From Brachypodium distachyon (lineage: Eukaryota > Streptophyta > Magnoliopsida > Poales > Poaceae), in the NCBI RefSeq assembly GCF_000005505.3, contig NC_016135.3, positions 27,738,758-27,802,757 of the forward strand: a stretch of 64,000 bases of DNA. The letters run 5' to 3'. A program made the translations under genes and the position numbers. Positions 36,030-52,200 of this stretch are shown one piece after another (within the stretch, counting starts at the first letter, position 1; each line of letters opens with the position of its first letter). The notes under the pieces are model-generated. The model saw only the letters and a program-made list of their open reading frames with translations. It was not told the origin of the DNA and ran no database searches.

Positions 36030-36885
36030 ATGGCCATGGCTTCCATCGTCTCCAAGCTCGCGCGGGCTGCCTTCGCAACCTGCGCCTCTCCCTCCGCCGC
36101 TCGCCCTGCAGCCGCAATCCCTACCGTCGTCTCCAAGCTCGCGCGGGCTGCCTTGGCAACCCGCGCCTCTCCCTCCGCCGCTCGCCCTGCAGCCGCAATC
36201 CCTACCATCGTCTCCCCTGCAGGTAATCCCCAGCTAATTTGCGAGTTGTTATTTCGATTCGAATTTAGTACCCGATATTTTCTTATTATCAGTAGATAAA
36301 CAGGCAGGGATTCAGTAGGAGTTGTTCTAATCACCACACTTGTAACAAGCATGCTAATTCTTTGATTTATTATAATAACTCTGCCTTGCAATGAGAGCAA
36401 TAGTCCACAAATTATCCACAAATCAAAACTGTAACTGCATTGCCCATTGAACCGCAGGAGGCCCCAAGTCAGAAGAAGTCGGACCCAATTCAAAAGTAGC
36501 TCCACATGCCCTAGTCGGAAATGATAGAACAGAGGTCGATCCTGATGAGAATGTATTTAAGTCCAAGGATGCCATGTGGGCCTTGTATGAGAAGTGGTGC
36601 AAGTTTCATGGTGTAGTCCGTGACAGATCTGAGATGAAACGCCGGTTCAAGACATTTAGTGAGTCGGCAAGGCAAGTGTATGAGTCGGGTGGCTTGATGT
36701 ATATGAGCCAATTTTCAGATATGACCATGGAGGAGATAACTCTACTGCATTGTAGGCCGCGTTTGTCAGGGTATATTCGACGTAAACGTTATCTCGATCA
36801 ACGTAAACATGGACTTCGGAGGTATGCTCGTCATGCGGGGAACGCACCTATTGGCGCAGGCCTCCCAGGGTACAAGTCAACTTAG
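36030..36885 (+). CDS. Stand-alone cathepsin propeptide inhibitor (I29) domain protein with a duplicated leader
   Basis: Two exons, 36030-36222 and 36458-36885, join across a GT-AG intron (CCTGCAG|GTAATCC, ACCGCAG|GAGGCC) to give 206 residues. Residues 1-64 are Ala/Ser/Arg-rich without acidic residues, resembling an organelle targeting presequence, and consist of a 27-residue unit repeated twice plus the start of a third. Residues ~102-160 form an inhibitor-I29-like fold: MWALYEKWCKFHGVVRD, EMKRRFKTFSESARQVYE, FSDMTMEEI. That is the ERFNIN-type propeptide of papain-like proteases, but no C1 peptidase domain follows. The tail (RPRLSGYIRRKRYLDQRKHGLRRYARH) is very basic. A role as free protease inhibitor is inferred from the domain. 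Mitochondrial or plastid targeting is inferred from composition only. MAMAS offers a second start two codons later. Confidence 0.8.
36046..36216 (+). repeat. In-frame 81 bp tandem duplication in the leader
   Basis: Copy 1 is 36046-36126, copy 2 is 36127-36207 and a partial third starts at 36208. The two full copies differ at only a few bases (including TTC/TTG and TGC/CGC codons). The period of exactly 27 codons keeps the frame. Confidence 0.92.
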
Positions 36886-37232
36886 TTATTTTAGGTAATG
36901 AAGAGTTTGGATTTGGAGATGGAAAGGTTTTGTCCCGAGACATTGGTACTTCTAAATATTAGGGATCTTTGGTAGTTGAGATGTGGCATCTCCTTTTGGC
37001 TGTGACCTTCTGGATGATACATTTGAACTAGCATTTATGTTTTAAGTAGCAGCTCCTTACATTTTAACTCATTCGATGGTAGCTTGGATCTTTTATTTAT
37101 GATGATGTAACCGTACCACCGCTCTTAAATGTAGCTTAGGATCATGAATCATTGGTTTGCTTTTGTCTGAATTGAATATACACTCAAAGAAGAAGCTGCT
37201 TTGCTGCCCGGACTGACTGACTGACAGAGGAA
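36886..37232. other. 3' flank of the I29 gene
   Basis: AT-rich sequence directly after the stop, probably the 3' UTR. No other feature seen. Confidence 0.45.
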
Positions 37233-37673
37233 TTAAGCTGCTTCTGAATGTTGAGAGCATCTCTGTCCTAGTCCAAGCCTCAACTCTGAATGCGAAACTA
37301 GAGTATATACTAGTGAATATATGAGCATGTCGCCCCTCGCGGGCAGGCGCTTGTAGAGGTTGAAGGGCACGGAGGGCTGCTTGCCCCTGAACTTTGGGTG
37401 CCGGAGGAGGTAAAGCCCAGCAATGACGGCCACGACCTGGAACAGCGTCACGTAGAGCACAATCGCCACGATGAGCGTGGATGTCGCCCTGGGGTCCCTC
37501 CAGCTGAGCAACGACTCCCCCTGCATCGCCAAATCCCTGACCACCGTCTGCACCCTGCCGGCGACGCTCCTCAGACGGTCATACCTCATCCTGACCACGT
37601 TCCCCAGCTTGGACGTCGGGAACGTGTCCAACTCCTCGTCCAGCTCGTCGGCGTACGAGAGCACTGTGTCCAT
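37233..37673 (-). pseudogene. MCTP (multiple C2 and transmembrane protein) C-terminal fragment
   Basis: The frame matches only the PRT_C end of plant MCTP/QUIRKY/FTIP proteins: DELDEELDTFPTSKLGNVVRMRYDRLRSVAGRVQTVV, then SLLSWRDPRAT, VLYVTLFQVVAVIAGLYLLRHPKFR and PSVPFNLYKRLPAR. Full-length family members exceed 750 residues and carry three or four C2 domains, which are absent here. Relative to the family I see several short internal deletions (after LSYA, after QGE, before IVLYV), and the normal terminal DSML-stop has been lost, so the frame reads on ~30 unrelated codons. It is most likely a truncated, non-functional duplicate. Expression as a small membrane protein cannot be excluded. Confidence 0.8.
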
Positions 37674-39305
37674 GCTGGTAGTTCCACGGTGGTTCTACTC
37701 ATGGCGGCTGCCGACGAGTGTTGGTGGAGAAGAGACGACGGCAAAACCTCAAAAAAAGTCCTCCCGTTGCTTACGAGAAATTAACGGGGATCGTTGCTAG
37801 AGTAGGGAAACGGACAGATGGGAAATGTCCATGTGTCGCTTATCGGGCTGCCAGAGAGTTAGGTCCGATTCTGCGTACGAATTTGTTGATCTGGTCATGT
37901 TATTATGTTTTGTGCGGGCTGGGTTTTCACGTATCAGATTCAGCCCATAAAGACCTTACCCGCGTTGGCCCGCTAATGAACTAGGAACCATTTTAATTTC
38001 TTCTAAAAAAAGAACATCTTTAATTTCATGCTAACAGGTTCAAATCACATTTCTAAAAATTATGAACCCCAAACAACGCACTACTAGTTCTTGAATGAAT
38101 TAGCCAAATACCTGCAAAAAGAAGAAATTGGCAAAAACAAATATGGCATTCGGAACTGGTCACAGGACACAACTGAGAGTGGAACACTGCGATCGGTGTG
38201 GTTGTATGCACAGTTCAGCGGATGTACATATGGGTTCGGACGCATTGCAGAGAGGAAAGAGCTGAGCTACTATTTCATCAGCGGAAATATATTCTAGCAA
38301 AGAGGAAACAGCAAACCATTCAGCCAAAGACGTTGCTGTCCAGGAAATGAAAACCAGCGCCAAAGAGAGATACAGTTTCATCACAAGATCCAAGTCTGCA
38401 CGCGAAATTCAGAAATGAAAAAAAGAAGCCCTTGGACAACTGCCATTTTCACGCCGCTGAAAAGAATTCACACGATTTTTCCCTCAAGATATACCAATGA
38501 GGCTACGGCTAGGCTACCAATATGAAAAAAGAACAAAGACAAGGGATGCTGTACAGGTTTAAACGGCTACCAGCACGATGTACATCAACAACAGTTCCTT
38601 TTCACAACAATCTTTTTCCCTCCTTTTTTCCGGTAGGAGGAACCAGGACGCATTTTTTTTCCTTTTCCCAAAAAAATTCCTGTCGGCGGGACTTATTCGC
38701 CCTTCAATGTATTTTGGCATCTTTTTCCTGATCTCTGCTGTCGCATTCTTCCATATATACATACGGACGAGGGACGACGTTTCGCACACGCAAAACAGAA
38801 GGTCGAAGAACCATTAGCCAAGTTGACAGATGACGAACAGTCGCTTCCATATCCAATGGTTTCGTTCAAGCGAGCACCTGAGCCACAAACAGAATAATGA
38901 GGAAATAGAAGATACACGTACCATCCTTCTTCACGATATTTGTTGTTCATACGATATCCAGAACCTACTCTACAAATGTTCAAACAGTATTTCTGGTTGC
39001 ATATAAGTTTTCTGAGTGACAATAATATTAGGCTTTATACAGTTCACTAGCCAATGCAATTACAGTCAAAACAAAATACTGTACCTAATTCAGTTGTACT
39101 TTGTACCAATTTCAGTTGTATTTGAATTTTACTTGCATTGTTCACAACATATAAATACCAAGTTACAAACTGCATATTGCACAAACATATTCAGACACTC
39201 CTAGGATAATCCAGCCTAGCAAGACTCAGCATATTAGTCATGACTCCATTGTACACCTGATTGATCCCACAGACACTGAAGTTCTACCACTGATTAAGGA
39301 AGTCA
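37674..39305. other. Intergenic, no gene seen
   Basis: No recognisable coding region. Poly(A)- and poly(T)-rich stretches and short frames near 38160-38393 (minus) and 38578-38817 (plus) show no known motif. Part may be an extended BSK 3' UTR. Confidence 0.35.
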
Positions 39306-39387
39306 CTCCCTCCGTTCCTAAATACTTGTCGCTGTTTTAATGCAAGTTTGCACTAAAACAGCGACAAGTATTTAGGAACGGAGGGAG
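39306..39387. mobile_element. Stowaway MITE with near-perfect hairpin
   Basis: The 82 bp element starts CTCCCTCCGTTCCTAAATAC and ends with its exact inverse. The first 34 bases pair without mismatch and the stem then continues with one mismatch. TA follows the right end (39388-39389). It lies 85 bases past the BSK stop codon, so it is probably within the 3' UTR. Confidence 0.92.
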
Positions 39388-39471
39388 TACTACAAATCTA
39401 CAATATCATGATTTTGTAAAAGATATTACCTGAAATTATGTGCATTTTCTGGACAACAAATCAGTTCACAT

Positions 39472-44601
<5,130 letters not shown>

Positions 44602-46233
44602 TCTGGATCGATCCCCTCGAGCAACCAAATACCCGGAGCCGCCAAACCCCTGCACACACCAAGCAAGCAAGCAAGCACAGAGCATCAAAGCCCAGTTCAA
44701 ATTCAAGCCCTCGTCGGATCTGAGCGAGGAATCGAGCAAAATACCGAATCGAAGGCGGCGAAACGAGACCGGAACCTACGCACTGACCTGTGCGAGCGAG
44801 CGAGCAAGCAAGCACGCCGGAGCAAATCGAAGCAGCGGAGGCCGAGGAGAGGGGGGAAGGGGATTGGATTGGATCTCCCTCTCTCTCTCCCGGCTCTCAC
44901 CACCTTGGTGTGCTGTGCTATGCTGGGTTGGGGCTGGGGGTGGGGGAAGCTGGAGTAGTATTATTCGCTAATACTGCTGTTTAATAATTGAATTTTTTTT
45001 TAGTTTTATACCGACATGCCTGTACTGCCTTGCTGGGTTGGGGCATCTGCGCGAAATCACGAGTTTAATCCCGCGGTAATTTCAGCCCTGATAGTCTGAT
45101 ACAGTGTTTACTCTCCGCTATTACCACTGTCCACTGCAGTTTGTACAGTTTTTGGGGAGAGTAGCAAAAAAGAGAGCCGGGACAAAGAGCGCGTCTAAAT
45201 ATTTAGACATGTATAATGATTGATAAGGCAACTTTTTTTTATGTGTTCCACGCCACTTAGAAAAGACAAAAAACATATTGTACAATATCTCATCTCTTAT
45301 TGCCTTATCTTACAATTAATAGTTAGATGAATAAAATTAAATAAATAAATGTTAAGAAAAGGTGAATCTACTATAATGGGGAATTTGTCTTTTTTTTTGC
45401 TTTATCCTTCTTGTGAAGAGATCATCTCTTAATTAAGAGAAGGCTTGTGTCTTTATTAATTTCTGCATCTTCCGCGTCAGATTTTATCCTATGTGTCATC
45501 GCTAAAAAAAGGCTGACGTCACCCCATTGTACACGCCCTTAAATGCCACCGAAAACGGCACGACAAGGCCGTTGCAAAAGTTCTTAACCGTTATTTAACC
45601 ATTTCGACTTCGGGTTATAGAGAGTGCAAGTTTTTGACCATTTCGTCTCAGAATGAGCAATAAGCAGTGGGAGAAGTATACGTGAAAAAGTGTTGCGTGC
45701 CCGTGCCGAATAAGTATCATAATGTTTAGTGACACGTGGAGTCACTCGCCCACGCACCAACGGCTGTTATGGCACGAGCTGTACGTTGCCGAAACCGCGC
45801 CCAACAGCCAGTGACAGTGTGCATATCTTTCATGACCAGACGAGGACCCCGTCACTCATGATATTCGAAGCATTAGTGACACAAAAGTTGCACTGGTTGT
45901 TTGGTCACTAATCGTTCATGACCTTCGTCACAAGGACTCGCTCACAACACCTAACTCGGTAGCTAGTTACTACCCCCGTCCAATAATACTAGACATGCTA
46001 GCTTTCATCTGACCAAGAAGTACTTCTCTCTAGACCTCGTAGTCGACTTACGAGGTCATTCGTCGAAGGGTTCTTTTCCCCTTTTTTTCTGAATGGTAAT
46101 GTATATTGAAGGGTTACAAGTTACAGACCTCTCATAAAGTTGCACTAGTGCGGCTTTGTACGTGCTGGATACAAAAACAGTGAATAAGAAATCAAAGATG
46201 GAAAAGACTGCCACGGGAGTTTGATGATAAGTA
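44602..46233. other. BSK 5' flank and repeat debris
   Basis: 44602-44950 is the BSK 5' leader and promoter region (CT-rich). From about 45185 to 45541 an AT-rich block with GAGCGCGTCTAAATA and a TGTACACGCCCTTA end may be an old MITE. 45720-45950 repeats GTGAC/GTCAC motifs with ATGACCTTCGTCACAAGG, as in CACTA-element termini. No gene was recognised. Confidence 0.4.
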
Positions 46234-46710
46234 CTCCATCCGATTCTAAGGGTGTGTTTGGCAGCCTGAGTGAATTCAGAATTCACATCTCATCCCATAC
46301 AAACTGACCCTAGCCAAGTTGAGCTGAGATTTTCACATGTGTTTGGCAGCCTGTATCTGCTGAGATATGATGAGTTGAGATGTTATTTGGTGGGCAATGT
46401 CTGTTTAGGCATGTTGAACTCAGACTTTGTTTGGTATAGTGCGTGTGAGTAAGATGTCCCCGCAAGTAGTCCCCGCAAAACATAAGCAAGTAGTCCCCCG
46501 CAAAAAAAAACATGGGCAAATATACATCAACAAAATACTGCAAAATGATATATTACCAAGGCTCACTTCATTGCATAATTCAGCATGTGAACAACACCAA
46601 AATATATAAAAGCTAACATAGGAAATTCGTCCAAATAACCAAGTCTGCATCATAATATACTAGGCATTACAAAAGATATAGATTTTGAAGTTGCATCAAC
46701 TCACAACAAG

Positions 46711-47763
46711 TCAAACAAGATCAGGATTTTTTGCTATGATACGCTTGAATGAGGCTTCACGAACATCAGCTTCCATTTTCAAGAAATTAAGGCCTTTACC
46801 CTTATGCTCCGTCAAATAATCCAAAACAGCCAAGCGTTGATCCATGTCGAAATTAGTAAGGTCCATAACCGTTTTGCACAAATCAGGATGTGTTTGGGTA
46901 TGGCAAGTGTTATTGATAGCACCAGCCACATCACGCAATGCATCTGACATGTTGTTTAGCTGAATTGCATCTTCATCACTCAGAACCCGCTTCCTCTTTT
47001 TATTATTTGTTGAGCTTGAAGGTAAAGATGTACTTGCTCCGAGGCCTTGAACTCCAAAGTCAAAGGGGACTTGACCTTGCACAAAACCTTCACCATTGGT
47101 TTCTCCACCCTCCAAATCAATAGGTTTTTCTGAACCCTCTACTTCAATGGGTTTCCCCAAAGGCTCGTTAGATCCTATTGCGAACTTTCCTGTGGCTAGT
47201 TTATCGGCAAAGCAAGCTTCCATGTATTCATAGTTCACAAGTGGTGTGTTTAAAAATTCTGCATCTTTAGGAGTATCCTACATATATCATCAACAAAAAT
47301 ACATTTCAGTACTGTAATAACATGTTTCCAACATATTTCAGCAATGAAACAATGGATTTTTGGACATTTCAGCACTGTAATAACACGTTTCCAACAGATT
47401 TCAGCAATGAAACAATGGATTTTTGGATATTTTAGCATGTTTTAGCAGTGTATAACAATTATCAGCACATATGGAAGATTTCAACATGTGTGTACATACC
47501 TGGGTATGCCCCAAGTAATGCTGGTCTTCTAAAACAATCATCTTTTGATCATCATCCCATAGTGCACCGCTTAGAAGTCTCAATTTCTCGATTCTTTGAT
47601 ACTTGATCTTCCACTTGCGGAGATGATTGGTTACTTGGGTGGTTGTCACATCGTAACCGACGAGTTGGGTCAAAGGTTTTGCTGCTTGCGCAATATGGAT
47701 CTCCTTGAATCCTTTGTCGGTCTTCACACCTTTCGCTGCTATGTTGGCGAGACAACGCATCAT
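46711..47763 (-). pseudogene. Harbinger MYB/SANT-like ORF (two exons, 5' end truncated)
   Basis: Two segments join across a GT-AG intron (donor at 47500|47499, acceptor before 47278). The first ends MMRCLANIAAKGVKTDKGFKEIHIAQAA...VTNHLRKWKIKYQRIEKLRLLSGALWDDDQKM...HYLGHTQ. The second starts DTPKDAEFLNTPLVNYEYM and ends RIIAKNPDLV. This is the MYB/SANT-like protein that partners Harbinger transposases and is also common as a host-domesticated family in grasses. The frame after the intron is intact for 188 codons with a KKRKR nuclear signal. The normal N-terminus (a WT..M block) is missing, because the first codons abut transposase sequence. Confidence 0.7.
47304..47429. repeat. Two tandem 63 bp copies in the MYB ORF intron
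   Basis: TTTCAGYACTGTAATAACA begins copies at 47304 and 47367. They are nearly identical, and the period is 63 bases. Confidence 0.85.
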
Positions 47764-48485
47764 GCATGGGTAAACTTTAAATCAAAGTTTACCGCAGCCA
47801 TAACATTTTGGGTAGTACCATCTTTTCTACCCCTAAAAGCGGCCGATATTTTTGCTGGGACTCTAGCCATGACATGTGTTCCATCAATTGCTCCAATACA
47901 ATCCTAGTTCATAAATATTAAGTATGAAGAGTGGAGGGAGGACGAGATAAATATATAGAGTTTTGCAAATAAAAGTAGGTTGCCTTGAAGTAAGGATTGA
48001 AGCGGGTGTTCTCCTGAATTTTAGGGTGTATATTAGTGGAGGGAGGACGGATCATCTCACCTCGCAACTTTCCAACAGCATACAACACAGCCTTAAAATA
48101 CCTACTTATTACTTCAATAGATCTTCTAAAAATCGGTTGAAGAGCTCGAAACCTTGTGTTGTGGCCAACTACTAGGAGAAACATGGCTACTTGTTTCTCA
48201 ATGGAAGTATGAATACTATCTTTCAATAATTCTCTCTCTTGAAACAAATTGCACAAGCGAAAAAAGGGAGCTCTCATTCTTAGCTGATTTGAGCAATTTG
48301 TGTCGGTAGAATGACAGATATATCTCAAGTTAGATTTCCTAGCTATATCCATATCAATCCTACGACCTAATAACATCAGAGTTTGGTTTCTAGCTATCCT
48401 TGAGATAAAAATCATTAAGCTCCCAATGCAGCTGCAAGGCCGGCTGCTTTCACGATTAGTTGACGACGTTTTTTTGGCAAATCAT
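47760..48485 (-). pseudogene. PIF/Harbinger transposase, N-terminal part, broken
   Basis: The minus strand shows MDDLPKKRRQLIV...GLAAALGA (about 48485-48410), then a frame change with an in-frame stop, then ERELLKDSIHTSIEKQVAMFLLVV...RSIEVISRYFKAVL, RPPSTNIHPKIQENTRFNPYFK, and after a short intron-like gap DCIGAIDGTHVMARVP, FRGRKDGTTQNVMAAVNFDLKFTHA. The first catalytic Asp lies in GAIDGTH. Sequence for the second and third acidic residues is absent, since homology stops after KFTHA where the MYB ORF begins. Confidence 0.85.
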
Positions 48486-49227
48486 CCATCTAAAGAAACC
48501 AAAACAAATTATTTTCACACAACGGAATGAAACAAACATGACATAGCAAATATTCATCATCATCCATACAATTGCGTTGAATAAAACCCTACTGTCCACA
48601 CCATTAAAATCTGAACAAATCAGTTCTAATCCACACAGATTATTGCAAAGAAACAGAGAGAGAGAGATAACACAACTAAAATACCTCAGATGCCATGGGA
48701 GTAGAGGTCGGGGACGAGGACGGCGGGGACGGCGGGGTCGGGGATGGCGGGGACGGGGACGGTGGGGTCGCGCGAGGTCGGGGACGGCGGGCGTCGAACG
48801 AGGACCAGCTGCGGCAGCGGGATTTGGGGGGTGGGAGGAGTGGCGGCTGGGTCGGGTGGGGAGGCGCAGGTGGGGGAAAGAAATTCGGGGATGGAAGGGT
48901 GCGCGAGGTGCCCTAGCGCGGGCGGAGCGACATATTTTTTTGGGTTCAACTCAGCCAGGCTCACATGCGAAGCTCGTTTTCTCCTTCACAACTGGGCCAG
49001 GTTGAGGGCTCTTTTTTTATTAGGTGGGCTTAGCCCTGCGTGGCCACCTGACCTAACGAACACGCTCTCAGATAGTAAAAGTGGGACGAGGAGAGATTTT
49101 TTGGGTTTACTTAGTCCACCAAACACACCCTAAATTGTCGAAATATTACATGCATCTAAACATTTTTTAAGAATAGATACATCCATATTTTGACAAATTT
49201 GAGTTAATAATTTAGAATCATAGGGAG

Positions 49228-52200
49228 TATTTTTTTTTCCTTTCTTGGGCAACATCATTGCATAAAAGTGGCTTCCCCTTGATACCACTCCATGATGGCA
49301 ACCTGAGGTCGATCTCGAATCAATCGAGGTCGATCTCCCGGAAAAAGGTAGAAGAGTAAGTTGGCGCGCGCACGTACGCATGATTAAGCCAGCTTAGCAG
49401 AGCAAAGCTGCCACCTGCAAATTAACCTGCCTGACGCACGATACCATACAATACATTACTAGTCGGTGCTCTGATAGTCCGATCCTGATATGATTGGCTC
49501 GTCTTCGGGTGGCCAACTGAAATCAATCATCCCAGCCCAGGCCGAAAGGACAGCCCGGCTGCGTTCTGCTGATCTGGCTTGGCCGTGCCAAGTGGAGTGG
49601 GGCCCACCGCCCAGAGAGAGAATATATATCTTGCTGCACGGCCCGTGTACGTCCTTGCTGAAGGAAAACTGGAACGGCTCTAGCAGCTAGATCGTGATGA
49701 TCTGTCAAAGGTTCTTCAGCCAGTGCAGCGGCCGTCCTGCAGATTAGGATTAGTTCCCCTAAGTTGGTTAAATACGACAGAAAAAGTTTTGTGATTATTA
49801 TTGTTAACATTGTGCTAACGACAGTGGTCTGTAGGCTGCTAGCGCTGGTGCTTCCTTATATTATGGAACGCGTGCCTGACTTATATTATGGAACGGAGGG
49901 ATTATTTTTGCGGAGATAGGAATTAATGATTGGGCTATATACATAGACACATAGCTGGTGGAGTAGAATGTAACCAGCCCTGACAAATCAAATCAAATCA
50001 AATCAAGAACTAGTTAGCCAACCAGCAGCTGGGAGAGGGAAATGATCAAGGAAAGCTAGCGTGGGGTCTATTTTCTCAAGCCCTGCCGAACCCCCTGAAT
50101 TAATTAGCTACCAAAACAATGCTGCCTAGTGCCTAACTGCGTGATATTCTTCTTCTCTCCTGGGATTAATTAGCTCGGGCAATCAGTTGTTGTTGACCTT
50201 AATCCGTGCACTGACAGTCTCACATGACAGCGTGTTTCGACGACTGTTCGTGGTCGTTGTCGTTGCCAAACTTCTTCTCAGCATATGCTTTTAATTCCAC
50301 ATGCATCCACGTCGGTGTTTCTCACTTCACCATCACGTCCTTATCGACCATATATCAGCTGCGCCGATGATGCTTAACGGCCTAACGCATTGCTTCACAC
50401 TAATCAGTGTTCTTTTTTTGCATAAAATAAATAAATGGAGCACTCGTGAATCAAAGCCTGCTCACGGAAGGCCCAACGCTCGTAACATCTACCGGCCTCT
50501 GAAGCCCACAATGTAGAAGATTGAACCAAGGAGCAAGCCCACGAGCTGATCCCTCCCGCCCACGCGAAGCCCACCTACCAGCGATCCACGAACGCGAAGC
50601 CCATCCCTTTCGACACTTTCTCCTAAAAATCCCTCGGCCGCCCGCCGGGAATGCCGGCTCGATCAACCCATACGAACTGCAATGGATATCGTCTGGTTTT
50701 TCACTTTGTAGTTTGTACAACTACCGGGGGATTCGCGATGGCCACGTGCTTTTCTTGTTTGCTTTCTTGGGCGCTTCGGCCATGGGATCTTGCAGCAGGG
50801 ATCCAAGGTTGCCACGGCCTCACACTGTGCCGCACGCACCACAACTGTTCGACGGAATGCCGGGCCAGGCCAGCGATAGTGCCAGTCGGCCACCACCCTG
50901 TCTCCGGCAAGTGCCTGCCGGCACATACACACTAGCTGTTCATCCGGTCGGTCAGCTTGCTTGGTTGCTGCAGACCACAGTAAGTGTTCCGTCCCATAAT
51001 CGGGTCGTCGACCGCCACTCTCCAATCCATGTATGCATGTCCCTGTGCTGTGCTTCCGGCCTTGCGGTGGTGGCCTGTGACTTATGGATTATTGGCCACT
51101 TACTAACTTCATGTTATTGTCTGATACGATCAGGCCCTTTTCTTTCTCGCCCCGGAGTCCGTCTGCCGGACTTTATGCACATCCAGTACACGAGCACTGT
51201 GGGCTGTGGCCATCGGCTGGTGATCATCATCATCCAAGTTCCACCGTATCAGTGCTATAGCTCCTTCAACATGCTAAATCTAGTCGGCTGCCTCTCGAGT
51301 GGCGAGCAGCATCCTTTTTCAAGGGTGGAGATTGCCTGGCATCCGGGGAGCCGTGCGATCTGGATCCGAATCGCCTTTTGCTCATGCTCTACGCGCACCA
51401 GGATTTGGTGTACGTACGTACGTACGCCTTTTGCTTTGGTGGTGTTACGGCCGGGGCTTAAGGCTGCTTCTTAAGTGGAGAAGGTAATGCTTTTTGTGAA
51501 ACCATTGCTAGTTCTGTAGATATTTTATATGCCTCATGGACACCTTGATTCCTAAATGCTCCACACTGGATGCACTGATGGACTGCAGGGTGCTGCTCAC
51601 CCTTTATTCAGTGCACATGACAGAATGCTGACACCACTGCTGATCTATGCCACTAAACCATGTGAAGAAGGCCAGCTTTCCTGCATCCTTTTCATTACCT
51701 TTTGTGCTCACAAAGTTATCTGCAAATAGTTTCATAATCCAAGTGCCTCCTTTGATGCCTAAAGGCTACCGGCTGTTCACAGTTTCCATCCTAGTAACAG
51801 GAACAAACTGTTGGGTCCATAAGTGAAGACATCAAGATGCAGGAAATTAAAATCGTTCCTGGTTTCATCTGTTTCCCTCCGTCGAATGAATGACCGACAA
51901 TTCAACCGTCCTTGGAAGTCCTTTCATTTGCATGTCCAAATCCCACCACGCATGCATGTCCCGGTTTTTTCGTACATTCCTGAAGCTGGGGAATCAATGA
52001 GATGCGATTCAACAGCGACCTCGCATCATAAAAGCCCTTACAGGGAACTATCCAAAAGATTTCCCTGTACTGGTTTTGCAGTAATTGTAGGGTGCAAATA
52101 GATGGTCCACTTTTCCCCACAGCGAAATGTTGTCGTCTCCAAAGAAGAAATGATGTTCCTGCATTTACTGTCCGTGGGTCTGCATCTGTCCTTATTGTTT

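Larger units (their letters stand above)
46250..49130 (-). mobile_element. Defective PIF/Harbinger DNA transposon
   Basis: Terminal inverted repeats GGGTGTGTTTGGCAG... and ...GTCCACCAAACACACCC are flanked by TAA on both sides (46247-46249 and 49131-49133), the standard three-base PIF/Harbinger target. The element is 2881 bp. It carries, on the minus strand, the 5' part of the DDE transposase directly followed by a MYB/SANT-like second ORF. The transposase lacks its C-terminal half, so this copy is not autonomous. Confidence 0.9.
46234..49227. mobile_element. Stowaway MITE split by a Harbinger insertion
   Basis: The left piece (46234-46249) begins CTCCATCCGATTCTAA. The right piece (49131-49227) runs TAAATTGTCGAAATATT to GTTAATAATTTAGAATCATAGGGAG and is then flanked by TA. 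Removing the 2.9 kb insert and one TAA restores a ~110 bp Stowaway whose ends pair (GATTCTAAATT with AATTTAGAATC). Confidence 0.88.

Noticed and set aside
46300..46460. Possible CRISPR-like or phage-type repeats
   Set aside because: The direct phrases (TGTTTGGCAGCCTG twice) are Harbinger terminal sequence; nothing prokaryotic is present.
48686..48964. Pro-rich minus-strand frame as a separate gene
   Set aside because: It lies inside the Harbinger element next to its right end, and is probably transposase leader sequence or chance.
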